This document shows positions 7,576 through 15,212 of a stretch of DNA of 21,067 nt, one piece after another. A program made the translations under genes and the position numbers. Each line of letters begins with the position of its first letter. Within the stretch, counting starts at the first letter, position 1. The notes beneath the pieces were generated by a model that worked only from the letters and a program-made list of their open reading frames with translations, was not told the origin of the DNA and searched no databases. The stretch is from an uncultured Prevotella sp. (GTDB taxonomy: Bacteria > Bacteroidota > Bacteroidia > Bacteroidales > Bacteroidaceae): the NCBI GenBank assembly GCA_934203355.1, contig CAKPZC010000037.1, positions 1 through 21,067 of the forward strand. The letters are read 5' to 3'.

Positions 7576-8892
7576 CTATGCCATTTCAATTTTAGTTTTT
7601 AGCCCTTTTATTTTAGCTCCGGCGGCGCGCTTCACCACATTTGGTGCGAGAAGTCGGTTTACAGCCACGTATGCATAACGCTCGTAGACGTCGATGCGTC
7701 CGATGTCGCTGCCGTTGAGTCCGCATATCTTGCATAGAAAGCCTAATATGTCGCCTTTCGACACCTTGTCTTTCTTACCTTTACCAATATATAATGTAGC
7801 CATGCGTGGAGAAGGCACGTTTTTGGTGGTGTCGGGCAGTTGGTATTCCTCAACAGTGGTGGTGATATACTCGGGAGTATGCTCCTCGGGACCGAGAATC
7901 ATGAAGGCTCGTCCTGTGGCTTCCCATCTGCCAGTGCGTCCGGTGCGATGCACAAACTCGTCCTCGCCTACTGGAAGGTTGTAGTGGATGATATTGGCAA
8001 CATCAGGAATGTCGAGTCCGCGTGCAGCAAGGTCGGTGCCCACGAGCACATTGACCGACTGGTTGGCGAAGCGATAGACAGCCTCCTCGCGTTGGCGCTG
8101 GTCCATGCCTCCGTGGAACTCACTGATGGCGAAGCCCTCGTCGCTCAGGAAACGTGCGGTGCGCTCAACGCCGTCGCGGTAGTTGAGGAACACAATCGAC
8201 TGCGCGTCGCCGAAGTCGCGCAGCATACGTGAGAGAGTGAGCAACTTGTCCTTTTCGGGTGAGTTGACGATATAGAGTCCGATGCGGTCGGGTGTTGTCT
8301 CGCTGTCGTCGAGGAAGTCAATGCGTTCGGTGCGTCCCATGCGCACAAACGAAGGCATCTCCTCGGCATCGGTGGCAGAGAGCAGTATGCGTCGCTCCAC
8401 ATTAGGCAAGCTCTCCACAGCCTTCTGCATCTCGGCGCGGAAACCCATACGCAGACACTTGTCGAACTCGTCGATGACAAGCCACTTGATGCGTTCGGTA
8501 GAGAAGTTGAGTTTGTCGATGTGGTCGTTGAGACGGCCTGGAGTGGCAAACACTATCTGTGGACGGGTGCGCATGATGGTGCGGTGCTCGTCCATTGTGG
8601 CGCGACCACCGTAGAGAGCTGCCGAGCGAAAGCCACTGCCCATACGCTGAAGCACGTCGTTGGACTGCATGGCGAGCTCGCGGCTTGGCACTATCACCAC
8701 AGCCTGTACCTCGTCGAGCTGTGGGTCGAGGCGGCTTACAACGGGAAGAAGATAGGCGAGAGTCTTGCCGCTGCCAGTAGGAGCAAGCACTATGACGTCG
8801 CGGTCGGTGTGGAGCACGGCGTGGATGGTGGCTTCCTGCATCGGGTTGAGCGACTCGATGCGGAGCTTTTGGAGGGATTGGGTTATTGACAT
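7576..8892 (-). CDS. DEAD-box RNA helicase, DbpA-like, with variant DEFD motif
   Basis: 438 residues. Core motifs are in order: APTGSGKT (37-44), PSREL (69-73), DEFD in place of DEAD (141-144), SAT (172-174), ARGLDI (290-295) and HRTGRTGR (315-322). Residues about 365-438 resemble the DbpA RNA-binding domain, which directs E. coli DbpA to 23S rRNA hairpin 92. A role in 50S ribosome assembly is therefore likely but inferred. The Phe in motif II keeps the two catalytic acidic residues, and my recollection is that it is common in Bacteroidetes homologues. It is the last gene of the clpS-clpA-aat block, 52 bp after aat; the gap holds a short GGTAGG array and A-runs on the coding strand. Confidence 0.92.
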   Translation of the reverse strand: MSITQSLQKLRIESLNPMQEATIHAVLHTDRDVIVLAPTGSGKTLAYLLPVVSRLDPQLDEVQAVVIVPSRELAMQSNDVLQRMGSGFRSAALYGGRATMDEHRTIMRTRPQIVFATPGRLNDHIDKLNFSTERIKWLVIDEFDKCLRMGFRAEMQKAVESLPNVERRILLSATDAEEMPSFVRMGRTERIDFLDDSETTPDRIGLYIVNSPEKDKLLTLSRMLRDFGDAQSIVFLNYRDGVERTARFLSDEGFAISEFHGGMDQRQREEAVYRFANQSVNVLVGTDLAARGLDIPDVANIIHYNLPVGEDEFVHRTGRTGRWEATGRAFMILGPEEHTPEYITTTVEEYQLPDTTKNVPSPRMATLYIGKGKKDKVSKGDILGFLCKICGLNGSDIGRIDVYERYAYVAVNRLLAPNVVKRAAGAKIKGLKTKIEMA

Positions 8893-8912
8893 GATTTTTT
8901 TTGAGATTTTTT

Positions 8913-8944
8913 TTGGTGTTGGTAGGTGGGGTAGGTTTGGTAGG
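8913..8944. repeat. Short 9-bp tandem array directly after the aat stop codon
   Basis: On the minus strand CCTACCAAA, CCTACCCCA and CCTACCAAC follow one another directly after the aat TAA. The unit is the same GTAGGTTTG-type unit as in the array at 2259-2322. As there, T-runs and TTTGAG lie next to it on the plus strand (8894-8912). No right-hand inverted arm is present. Confidence 0.75.
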
Positions 8945-9589
8945 TTATTCCTTTTGCAGTATTTTCATATATTCCTTATACGTGATGAACCTGCCTCCCA
9001 TAGACTTGAGGTGAGGGGTCTCGAACTGGCAGTCAATCATCAGTCCGCCATGCTCCTGCATTAGTCTGGCGAGATGTATTAGGGCGAGTTTGCTGGCACT
9101 GGGGGCAAGCGAGAACATGCTCTCGCCAAAGAAACAGCGGCCGATGGTCACACCATAGAGTCCACCGACAAGTCGGTCGGACTCCCATACCTCTACGCTC
9201 TGTGCAAAGCCCTGACGGTGGAGCTCGGTGTAGGCGTGTATCATCTCGTCGCCAAGCCATGCTCCTGCCTCATGGATGCGCAGTTGGGAGCAGTTGCGTA
9301 TCACCGCGTCGAAGTTCTCACCAATCGACACCTCATACTTGCCGCTGTTCATCAGAGTGCGCATGGAATGCGACACGTGAATCTCGTCGGGGAAAATGAC
9401 AAAACGGTCCTGCGGGCAGTACCACAATATCTCACGGTTGTGGCGAAACGAATACCACGGGAAAATGCCGTTGCTGTAGGCCAGTAGCAGACGGTCGACC
9501 GAGAGGTCGCCGCCCACACACAGCAGTCCGTCAGGCTCGACGTTGACAGGACGCGGAAAAATAAGTTCTTTGCCAATACGGTAGATCAT
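8945..9589 (-). CDS. aat: Leucyl/phenylalanyl-tRNA--protein transferase
   Basis: 214 residues, normal length. Aat transfers Leu or Phe from aminoacyl-tRNA to proteins with N-terminal Arg or Lys, creating N-degrons recognised by ClpS. Family blocks are present: PDGLLCVGGDLS (19-30), GIFPWY (41-46), WLGDEMIHAYTELHRQG (111-127), SVEVW (131-135), FFGESMFS (153-160) and IDCQ near the C-terminus. The start at 9589-9587 lies only 11 bp after the clpA stop, so the two are probably co-transcribed and perhaps translationally coupled. Standing in series with clpS and clpA, it completes the substrate-marking side of the cytoplasmic N-degron pathway. Confidence 0.96.
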   Translation of the reverse strand: MIYRIGKELIFPRPVNVEPDGLLCVGGDLSVDRLLLAYSNGIFPWYSFRHNREILWYCPQDRFVIFPDEIHVSHSMRTLMNSGKYEVSIGENFDAVIRNCSQLRIHEAGAWLGDEMIHAYTELHRQGFAQSVEVWESDRLVGGLYGVTIGRCFFGESMFSLAPSASKLALIHLARLMQEHGGLMIDCQFETPHLKSMGGRFITYKEYMKILQKE

Positions 9590-9600
9590 ATAATATATGT

Positions 9601-11826
9601 TTATTTATTGGTCGTCACCTTTAGTTCATCACCACTGCGCTCCACAATGGCGTTGCCACCCTTCTTGAGCCGTCCGAATAGAATCTCGCGCATGAGCAAA
9701 GGCTTAAGCATCTGTCCGATGACGCGGTCGATTTGGCGTGCTCCGTATTCGGAAGTGAATCCGCGGTTGAGCAACAGCGAGCGTGCCTCGTCGCTGAGGC
9801 TGAGGCTCACGTTTTTGGCGGTGAGCTTGGCGCGCAGTAGGGAGAGTTTCTTGTCGAGGATGAGCGATGCCATGTCGCGGCTCATGTCGTTGAATACCAC
9901 TATGTCGTTGAGGCGGTTGATGAACTCGGGTTTAAAAGTCTTCTTCACCTGAGCGAGCATAGCCTCGCCGCGCGACACATTACCAGCAAATCCGATACTT
10001 GCCCTCGACGCATACTGCGCTCCGGCGTTAGATGTCATGATAATAATCACATTGCGCAGGTCGGCTTTCTGTCCGCGGTTGTCGGTGAGCGAGGCATAAT
10101 CCATCATCTGAAGGAAAATGTTGTAGATGTCGGGATGCGCCTTCTCAATCTCGTCGAAGAGCAGCACACAGTTGGGAGTCTTGCGGATGGCATCGGTGAG
10201 CAGCCCGCCGTCGTCGTAGCCCACATATCCCGCTGGAGAGCCGATGAGTTTAGAGACGGCATGTTTTTCGGTATACTCGCTCATGTCGAACCTAACGAGG
10301 CTCACGCCGAGTCGCTGAGCCAGCACACGTGCCACCTCGGTCTTGCCAACACCAGTGGGTCCGACGAAGAGCAGGCTTGCCAGTGGCTTGTCCTCGTCGC
10401 CGAGTCCAGCCTTTGCCATCTGCACAGCCTCCACCACCTCGCCGACAGCCTTGTCCTGCCCGAATATTTCGCTTCGCATGTCGCTGTCGAGCGTGGCGAG
10501 AGCATCATTGGAAGCCTCCTTCAGCACCGCAGCATCGATTTTGCACATCTTGGCGAGCAAGTCGGTCAATAGCCGGCAGTCAACGGACTGTCTTTTCTGC
10601 TTAGTCAGAGGGTGGGTCTCGCGGTAGGCTCCCGCCTCGTCGATGAGGTCGATAGCCTTGTCGGGTAGGAATCGTCCAGTGAGGTGGCGTGCAGTCTGTC
10701 GCACGGCAAACTCAATGCAGTCGGGCGCGTACTTCACCCCGTGGAATTTCTCGTAGCCCTTGATTAGTCCGTTGAGGATTCGAATGGTGTCGTCGATGGA
10801 CGGTTCGTTGATGTCGATTTGTTGAAATCGCCTCACAAGCGACTTCTGCTTGGCAATATAGCGGTTGTACTCGTCGTAGGTGGTAGAGCCAATGAACCTT
10901 ATCTGTCCGCCCTCAAGATAAGGCTTGAGCATGTTGGATGCGTCGAGAGAGGCATCGCCACCGTTGCGTCCAGCCCCCACAAGATTGTGGATTTCGTCGA
11001 TGTAGAGAATGGCGTTGCCCTCCTGTGAGAGACCTATCATCACCTGCTTGATGCGTTTCTCGAAGTCGCCCCGAAACTGCGTGCCAGCAATCATCGTTCC
11101 CATGTCCATCATGTAGACATGAGCCCCACGCAATCGTTGCGGTACGTTGCCGCTCTCGATGAGTGACGTTAGTCCGTAGACCAGTGCCGTCTTGCCCACA
11201 CCCGATTCGCCCACATGCAGTGGGTTGTTCTTGTCCTTGCGACACAGCACCTGGATAGTGCGTTCCAGTTCCTGCTCGCGTCCGATAAGAGGGTTATGGG
11301 TCTTGTAGGTGTCGTTGAGGCAGGTGACAAGCTGTCGCCACGGTGCCTCGGTATCCATGAACTCGTCTTGGGAGTCTTCGTCATAAAACTCGTCCATGCC
11401 ATAAAATGATAGCAGACAACTCAAGAACTCGCCTTGATTATCGCCTATATATTTGTTGAGTATATAAGAAGCCGTTGACTCCTGAAGCATGAAAAGTGCT
11501 GCCGTGATGTGGGGCACTTCGATAGTGTCGCATTCGGCATGTTGCGCCTGTATTACGGCTAATGACATCATCTCCGAAAACTGTTCCGAGCCATCAATAT
11601 TATAATCTACATGTTGGGGCACCGTCTCCATATTGTTAAAGCACTTGAGGAGCTCTATGCGTATGTCGTCGGAGCTGACACCACACTCATTCAAGGCGTT
11701 GATAAAAGGCTGTTGCTTGTTGAAGGCAAACAGCACATGCTCAGGTGTGAGGAACTCATGGCGTAGGGTATAACATACCCTAATGGCTTCCTTGATAACA
11801 TAAGCCGTGTTTTCACTGTTTTCCAA
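9601..11826 (-). CDS. clpA: ClpA-type AAA+ unfoldase subunit, TTG start
   Basis: 741 residues. An N-terminal ClpS-docking repeat domain (about 1-150, RHEFLTPEH at 22-30) is followed by two AAA+ modules. D1 has GESGVGKT (206-213) and ILYIDEIHN (273-281). D2 has GPTGVGKT (489-496) and VLLFDEIEK (554-562). The loop tripeptide IGF (611-613) in D2 is the expected ClpP-binding element, so it should act with ClpP, which is not in this window. There is no long ClpB-type middle domain. The start codon is TTG (11826-11824): an in-frame TAA lies a few codons upstream and the next Met is residue 66, inside the N-domain. The N-terminal length to RHEF agrees with E. coli ClpA. The clpS stop lies 62 bp upstream. 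Confidence 0.96.
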   Translation of the reverse strand: MENSENTAYVIKEAIRVCYTLRHEFLTPEHVLFAFNKQQPFINALNECGVSSDDIRIELLKCFNNMETVPQHVDYNIDGSEQFSEMMSLAVIQAQHAECDTIEVPHITAALFMLQESTASYILNKYIGDNQGEFLSCLLSFYGMDEFYDEDSQDEFMDTEAPWRQLVTCLNDTYKTHNPLIGREQELERTIQVLCRKDKNNPLHVGESGVGKTALVYGLTSLIESGNVPQRLRGAHVYMMDMGTMIAGTQFRGDFEKRIKQVMIGLSQEGNAILYIDEIHNLVGAGRNGGDASLDASNMLKPYLEGGQIRFIGSTTYDEYNRYIAKQKSLVRRFQQIDINEPSIDDTIRILNGLIKGYEKFHGVKYAPDCIEFAVRQTARHLTGRFLPDKAIDLIDEAGAYRETHPLTKQKRQSVDCRLLTDLLAKMCKIDAAVLKEASNDALATLDSDMRSEIFGQDKAVGEVVEAVQMAKAGLGDEDKPLASLLFVGPTGVGKTEVARVLAQRLGVSLVRFDMSEYTEKHAVSKLIGSPAGYVGYDDGGLLTDAIRKTPNCVLLFDEIEKAHPDIYNIFLQMMDYASLTDNRGQKADLRNVIIIMTSNAGAQYASRASIGFAGNVSRGEAMLAQVKKTFKPEFINRLNDIVVFNDMSRDMASLILDKKLSLLRAKLTAKNVSLSLSDEARSLLLNRGFTSEYGARQIDRVIGQMLKPLLMREILFGRLKKGGNAIVERSGDELKVTTNK

Positions 11827-11888
11827 AAGAATATAAGTTATTTAGAAAATGAATAATAGTTGAAACAAAAATCTTCTGCGTCGACCGA

Positions 11889-12191
11889 TTACTCGGGTTT
11901 GCACTCCAGACGCAGTGGAAAGTTCTGGTCGCGTGCCATCATCGTTGCCTTGCGCACTTTAGACGCAGCCACGTCGTAGCTATATACACCCACGATAGCA
12001 CTGCCGCATTGATGGACCTTGAGCATTAGCGTTTCAGCCTCGATGTGAGTCTTGAAAAATACGGATGTGAGCACAAGCACCACAAAATCCATTGTGGTGA
12101 AGTCGTCGTTGTAGATAATCACTTTATAGCGGCGCGGCTCGCGTAGGTTGGTATGCGTGCGGTCGCGCACAGAAGTTTGTTCATTTGCCAT
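11889..12191 (-). CDS. clpS: ClpS adaptor of the N-degron pathway
   Basis: 100 residues. ClpS binds N-terminal Leu, Phe, Trp or Tyr and delivers the protein to ClpAP. The pocket residues can be matched to E. coli ClpS: NDDFTTM (28-34) corresponds to N34, D35, D36, T38 and M40, and LMLKVH (55-60) corresponds to M62, V65 and H66. A flexible basic N-terminal tail of about 20 residues, needed for substrate hand-off, precedes the core. ATG is at 12191-12189; no Shine-Dalgarno is seen. It is the first gene of the clpS-clpA-aat-helicase block and is divergent from the outer-membrane protein gene. Confidence 0.96.
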   Translation of the reverse strand: MANEQTSVRDRTHTNLREPRRYKVIIYNDDFTTMDFVVLVLTSVFFKTHIEAETLMLKVHQCGSAIVGVYSYDVAASKVRKATMMARDQNFPLRLECKPE

Positions 12192-12280
12192 AGTGCTACA
12201 AATCTACAAATAATTTTTTGAATCGCCCGATAATAAACCAATAAAAAAAGAGAGCCGTAAAGAAAAATAGGATAAATAAC

Positions 12281-12311
12281 TTGTTGCTTTATTAATTTTT
12301 AATTATATTTG
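12281..12311 (+). promoter_or_regulatory. Promoter of the outer-membrane barrel gene
   Basis: TATATTTG (12304-12311) matches the -7 consensus TAnnTTTG. TTG (12281-12283) lies 20 nt upstream at the -33 position. The leader would be about 100 nt long. It contains a possible two-part stem, GTGCT (12330-12334) with AGCAC (12363-12367) and AAATAT with ATATTT (12336-12350). Confidence 0.65.
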
Positions 12312-12417
12312 CAAACGAAAGTAAACAATGTGCTTAAATATCCCATATTTGTGGCGAAATGGAGCACTTGAAAACATGAGATTTATTAACAGAGATAAAA
12401 ACTTAAACTGACAAATT

Positions 12418-13167
12418 ATGAAGAAATTAGGTTTGGCAAAATCCATGTTGTTGGCAGCAATGATGCTTGTCGGCGCTGGTACCGCAACAGCACAGGACGA
12501 CAACTTTTATGGAATAGGCAATCGCATTGCCGTAGGTGTAGGAGTGGGAACCGAGGGTATCGGTATTGACGCAGCCGTACCGTTCTCGAAATATGTGCAA
12601 GCACGTGTGGGAGTGAACATCATGCCCAATATCAATATCAACGCCGATGCCACCGTTTCGGGTGAGGGCTACAGCGGTAATATGGACATCAAAGGTAAGT
12701 TCTCGCGTACAACGTTCGACGTGAAGTTTGACGTATATCCGTTTGCAAACTCCAATCCATTCTTTGTTACTGCTGGTTTCTCGGCAGGTGGCGGCGACCT
12801 TATGACCCTTGAGGGTCACAGCGAAGACCTGAAGAACCTTATCGCTCAAGGCAATGAGTATGGCATCGAGATTGGCGACTACAACATTCCGGTGGACAAG
12901 AACGGTAATGTGAATGGCGGCATCAAGGTGAGCGCCTTCCGTCCGTATTTGGGCTTAGGCTACGGTCGTCTGATTCCGAAGAAGCGTTTCGGAGCACGCG
13001 TTGAGCTTGGTGCCCAGTTTGAAGGCACCCCAAAGGTGTATGCCGATGGAGTGGGCGACCTCGACAAGGTGATGGGTCAGGACACCAACGACGATATCAC
13101 TAAGTTCATGGACTACCTTAAAGTATACCCCGTGTTGAAACTCTCGATACGTGGCAGAATACTTTAA
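12418..13167 (+). CDS. Predicted outer-membrane beta-barrel protein
   Basis: 249 residues with a clear signal peptide (about 1-25, MKKLGLAKSMLLAAMM...TATA). The mature part has alternating amphipathic strands rich in Gly and aromatics (IAVGVGVGTEGIGIDAAV, FRPYLGLGYGRLIP, GARVELGAQF) and ends YPVLKLSIRGRIL, which fits a small 8-10-strand barrel in the outer membrane. No ligand or enzyme motif is seen; porin, structural or adhesin roles are all possible. It has its own promoter and an unusually long leader for this window, and converges on the nucleoside kinase gene across a bidirectional stem-loop. Confidence 0.8.
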   Translation: MKKLGLAKSMLLAAMMLVGAGTATAQDDNFYGIGNRIAVGVGVGTEGIGIDAAVPFSKYVQARVGVNIMPNININADATVSGEGYSGNMDIKGKFSRTTFDVKFDVYPFANSNPFFVTAGFSAGGGDLMTLEGHSEDLKNLIAQGNEYGIEIGDYNIPVDKNGNVNGGIKVSAFRPYLGLGYGRLIPKKRFGARVELGAQFEGTPKVYADGVGDLDKVMGQDTNDDITKFMDYLKVYPVLKLSIRGRIL

Positions 13168-13183
13168 AACAGCACGAGTCTTA

Positions 13184-13280
13184 ACTATATAGAAGGGCTA
13201 AGCCTTTACTATATAGAAAAGGACACACGAAACTTGAGAATAGAATATTTGTCTTCAACTTGAATAGGGTTGCTTAGCCC
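13184..13280. repeat. Small direct and inverted repeats downstream of the barrel gene
   Basis: ACTATATAGAA occurs at 13184-13194 and again at 13208-13218. GGGCTAAGC (13195-13203) is the perfect reverse complement of GCTTAGCCC (13272-13280). The 197-bp gap holds no convincing ORF. The segment may form a folded 3' UTR, but no promoter matching the full consensus is visible. Confidence 0.5.
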
Positions 13281-13319
13281 AGGCTATGCAACGGATAAAG
13301 ATTGTTTCATTGAATTCAG

Positions 13320-13350
13320 AAGAGGCTATGGCGTGAAGCCATGGCCTCTT
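13320..13350. terminator. Stem-loop between convergent genes (bidirectional terminator candidate)
   Basis: Arms AAGAGGCTATGGC (13320-13332) and GCCATGGCCTCTT (13338-13350) pair with a single wobble around GTGAA. The plus side continues TTGTTGTTG, a weak U-tract; the minus side has none. It lies 15 bp from the kinase stop codon and serves the convergent barrel and kinase genes. Confidence 0.7.
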
Positions 13351-13364
13351 GTTGTTGTATGTGG

Positions 13365-15026
13365 TTAGTATGTGAACGAACTACCCCCGAGGAACTCCCT
13401 CAGCAGTGACGTTGGCGGTAGCACCGAATGGTCGATGGCAGAGAAGTAGCCCAGAAACTTGCGCAGTCGATAGGCCTCGGCATACTCGTCGCAGTTCTCG
13501 GGCACTCGCTCAAGCAGTGGTTCTGCCTGGGTCTTTATCGCTGCAAGCTCGTAGATCATCGCCGTGTTGAACATGGTGTCGGCATTCTCTTGATAAGGGA
13601 AAATCCACTTGTTCTCGCCTGCGCGCACCGATGCCCACCGGCGTATGGTGTCCTTTGCCGAGCATCCGCGCTGTTTGTCGTCGCGTATGATGCGGCGAAG
13701 CAGGCGGTTGTCGGTAGTGGGTATGTAGTTGTGGTCGTCGAGCAATATGGTGGTGAGAGCCGAGGCATAGACACGATACTTCAGTTGTTCGGAAATCTGT
13801 GACGTCAGCTCAGGGTTGAGTGCATGAATGCCCTCGATGACCAAGACGTCGTTGGGACGCATCTGCATCTTCACCCCACTGCGCTCGCTCTTGCCCTTAA
13901 TGAAATTATATTTAGGCAGTTCTACCTCCTCGCCCTGGAACAACTGTGTGAGCTGTCGGTTGAGCAATTCAAGATTAAGGGCGTGGATAGACTCGAAGTC
14001 GTATTCGCCATGTTCGTCCTTGGGAGTAAGCTCGCGGTCGACAAAGTAGTCGTCGAGCGAGATTGGCACTGGACGTATGCCGTTGCACAGCAACTGTATG
14101 CTGAGTCGTTTGCACGTCGTGGTCTTTCCCGACGACGACGGTCCGGCTATGAGCACCATTTTTACGCTCCCCCTGCGGCTTATGTCCTCGGCAATCTGTG
14201 CTATCTTCTTCTCCTGCAAAGCCTCTGCCACATTTATCAACTCCGTGGTGTGACCCTCAGAAACAGCCTCGTTGAACAAGCCCACGGTGGAGATGCCCAG
14301 AAGATTCTGCCAGCGGTGGTGCTCCTGGAAAATCTCGAACATCTTGTCCTGGCGTATCAGTGCGCCAAGCTGTGTAGGATTTTGTGTCGAGGGGATGCGC
14401 AACAGCAGTCCGTCGTAGTACTTCTCCAATCCGAAGAGTTCCAGCTGTCCAGTGTTGGTGAGCATAGTGCCATAGAAATAGTCGATGAATCCCTGGATGT
14501 CATAATATAATGTATACAGGCGACCCGTTGTGTGCAGCAGCAGAGCCTTGTCGTGATAGCCCATCTCCTCGAACTTGCGTATAGCCTCGTCGGTTGGCAC
14601 CTCATGACGGCGAATAGGAATATGCTGGCTGATGATGTCGCTCATCTCGCGTCGTATGGCGTCGGCATCCTCGCTTGTGACGGGGCGTCCAATTTGCAAG
14701 TCGCAGTAGAAACCATTGGATACGGGAATGTCGATTCTCACCCGGCTGCCCGGATAAAGTTTCTGCACCGCCTTGCACAGCACGAAGAAAAGAGTGCGCG
14801 TATAAGCTCTCAGTCCCGACGACGATGCCACATCCAAGAACTCAATATCCTTGGAGTTGTAGACACGGTAGTGCATGCCCTCCACCTTGTTATTTACTTT
14901 CGCGCAGATAGGCGGAAATGTCATTTGCAGATTTAACTGTGGAAAAATTTCAGAAAGTGTGCTCCCTATTTCGACTTTTAAACTATTTTTATTATTTTTG
15001 CAACGGATTTGTATCAACTGTTTCAT
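13365..15026 (-). CDS. Nucleoside (uridine) kinase-like protein fused to ThrRS-like TGS/SAD domains
   Basis: 553 residues from ATG 15026-15024 (MKQLIQIRCKNN...). The frame is open to 15197, but the extra 57 residues run into the promoter region and are not family-like. Residues about 1-65 resemble a TGS domain. Residues about 95-190, with RRHEVPTDEAIRKFEEMGY (139-157), resemble the second additional domain of threonyl-tRNA synthetase. The C-terminal half is a P-loop kinase with GPSSSGKTT (295-303) and SLDDYF, as in uridine kinase/phosphoribulokinase. No class II synthetase core is present, so it cannot charge tRNA. The substrate is probably a nucleoside; why the ThrRS editing-like region is attached is unknown. 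It is divergent from the Na/Pi transporter gene. Confidence 0.88.
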   Translation of the reverse strand: MKQLIQIRCKNNKNSLKVEIGSTLSEIFPQLNLQMTFPPICAKVNNKVEGMHYRVYNSKDIEFLDVASSSGLRAYTRTLFFVLCKAVQKLYPGSRVRIDIPVSNGFYCDLQIGRPVTSEDADAIRREMSDIISQHIPIRRHEVPTDEAIRKFEEMGYHDKALLLHTTGRLYTLYYDIQGFIDYFYGTMLTNTGQLELFGLEKYYDGLLLRIPSTQNPTQLGALIRQDKMFEIFQEHHRWQNLLGISTVGLFNEAVSEGHTTELINVAEALQEKKIAQIAEDISRRGSVKMVLIAGPSSSGKTTTCKRLSIQLLCNGIRPVPISLDDYFVDRELTPKDEHGEYDFESIHALNLELLNRQLTQLFQGEEVELPKYNFIKGKSERSGVKMQMRPNDVLVIEGIHALNPELTSQISEQLKYRVYASALTTILLDDHNYIPTTDNRLLRRIIRDDKQRGCSAKDTIRRWASVRAGENKWIFPYQENADTMFNTAMIYELAAIKTQAEPLLERVPENCDEYAEAYRLRKFLGYFSAIDHSVLPPTSLLREFLGGSSFTY

Positions 15027-15152
15027 TACGGTTACACATTTAAGGGTTAATACTCTGTTTATGAATGTAGCATAAGGTAAAAAGACATTATAAAAGCAAG
15101 CCATAGAAAAGGCAACCTTTATGAAAATCTTCGACCCGCAGACTTGTGATAG

Positions 15153-15180
15153 CAAAGATACTCCGTTTTCTCGACACAAA
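15153..15180 (-). promoter_or_regulatory. Candidate promoter of the nucleoside kinase gene
   Basis: On the minus strand TATCTTTG (15160-15153) matches TAnnTTTG. TTTG (15180-15177) is present but only 16 nt upstream, shorter than the usual 19-21. Transcription from here would exclude the longest possible reading frame and supports the start at 15026. Confidence 0.45.
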
Positions 15181-15212
15181 GTGCAATACCGCCACATAAA
15201 TTTAATTAAAAT

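Noticed and set aside
12199..12206. Promoter -7 box (TAGATTTG on the minus strand) for clpS
   Set aside because: It would start transcription at the ATG itself and has no -33 box at the right distance; too weak to annotate.
13824..14510. 228-codon open frame on the plus strand
   Set aside because: It lies opposite the P-loop kinase domain and has no recognisable features; it is a shadow of codon usage.
15027..15197. 57-residue N-terminal extension of the nucleoside kinase
   Set aside because: It overlaps a candidate promoter and has no homology-like pattern; MKQLIQIRCKNN at 15026 begins the TGS-like domain.
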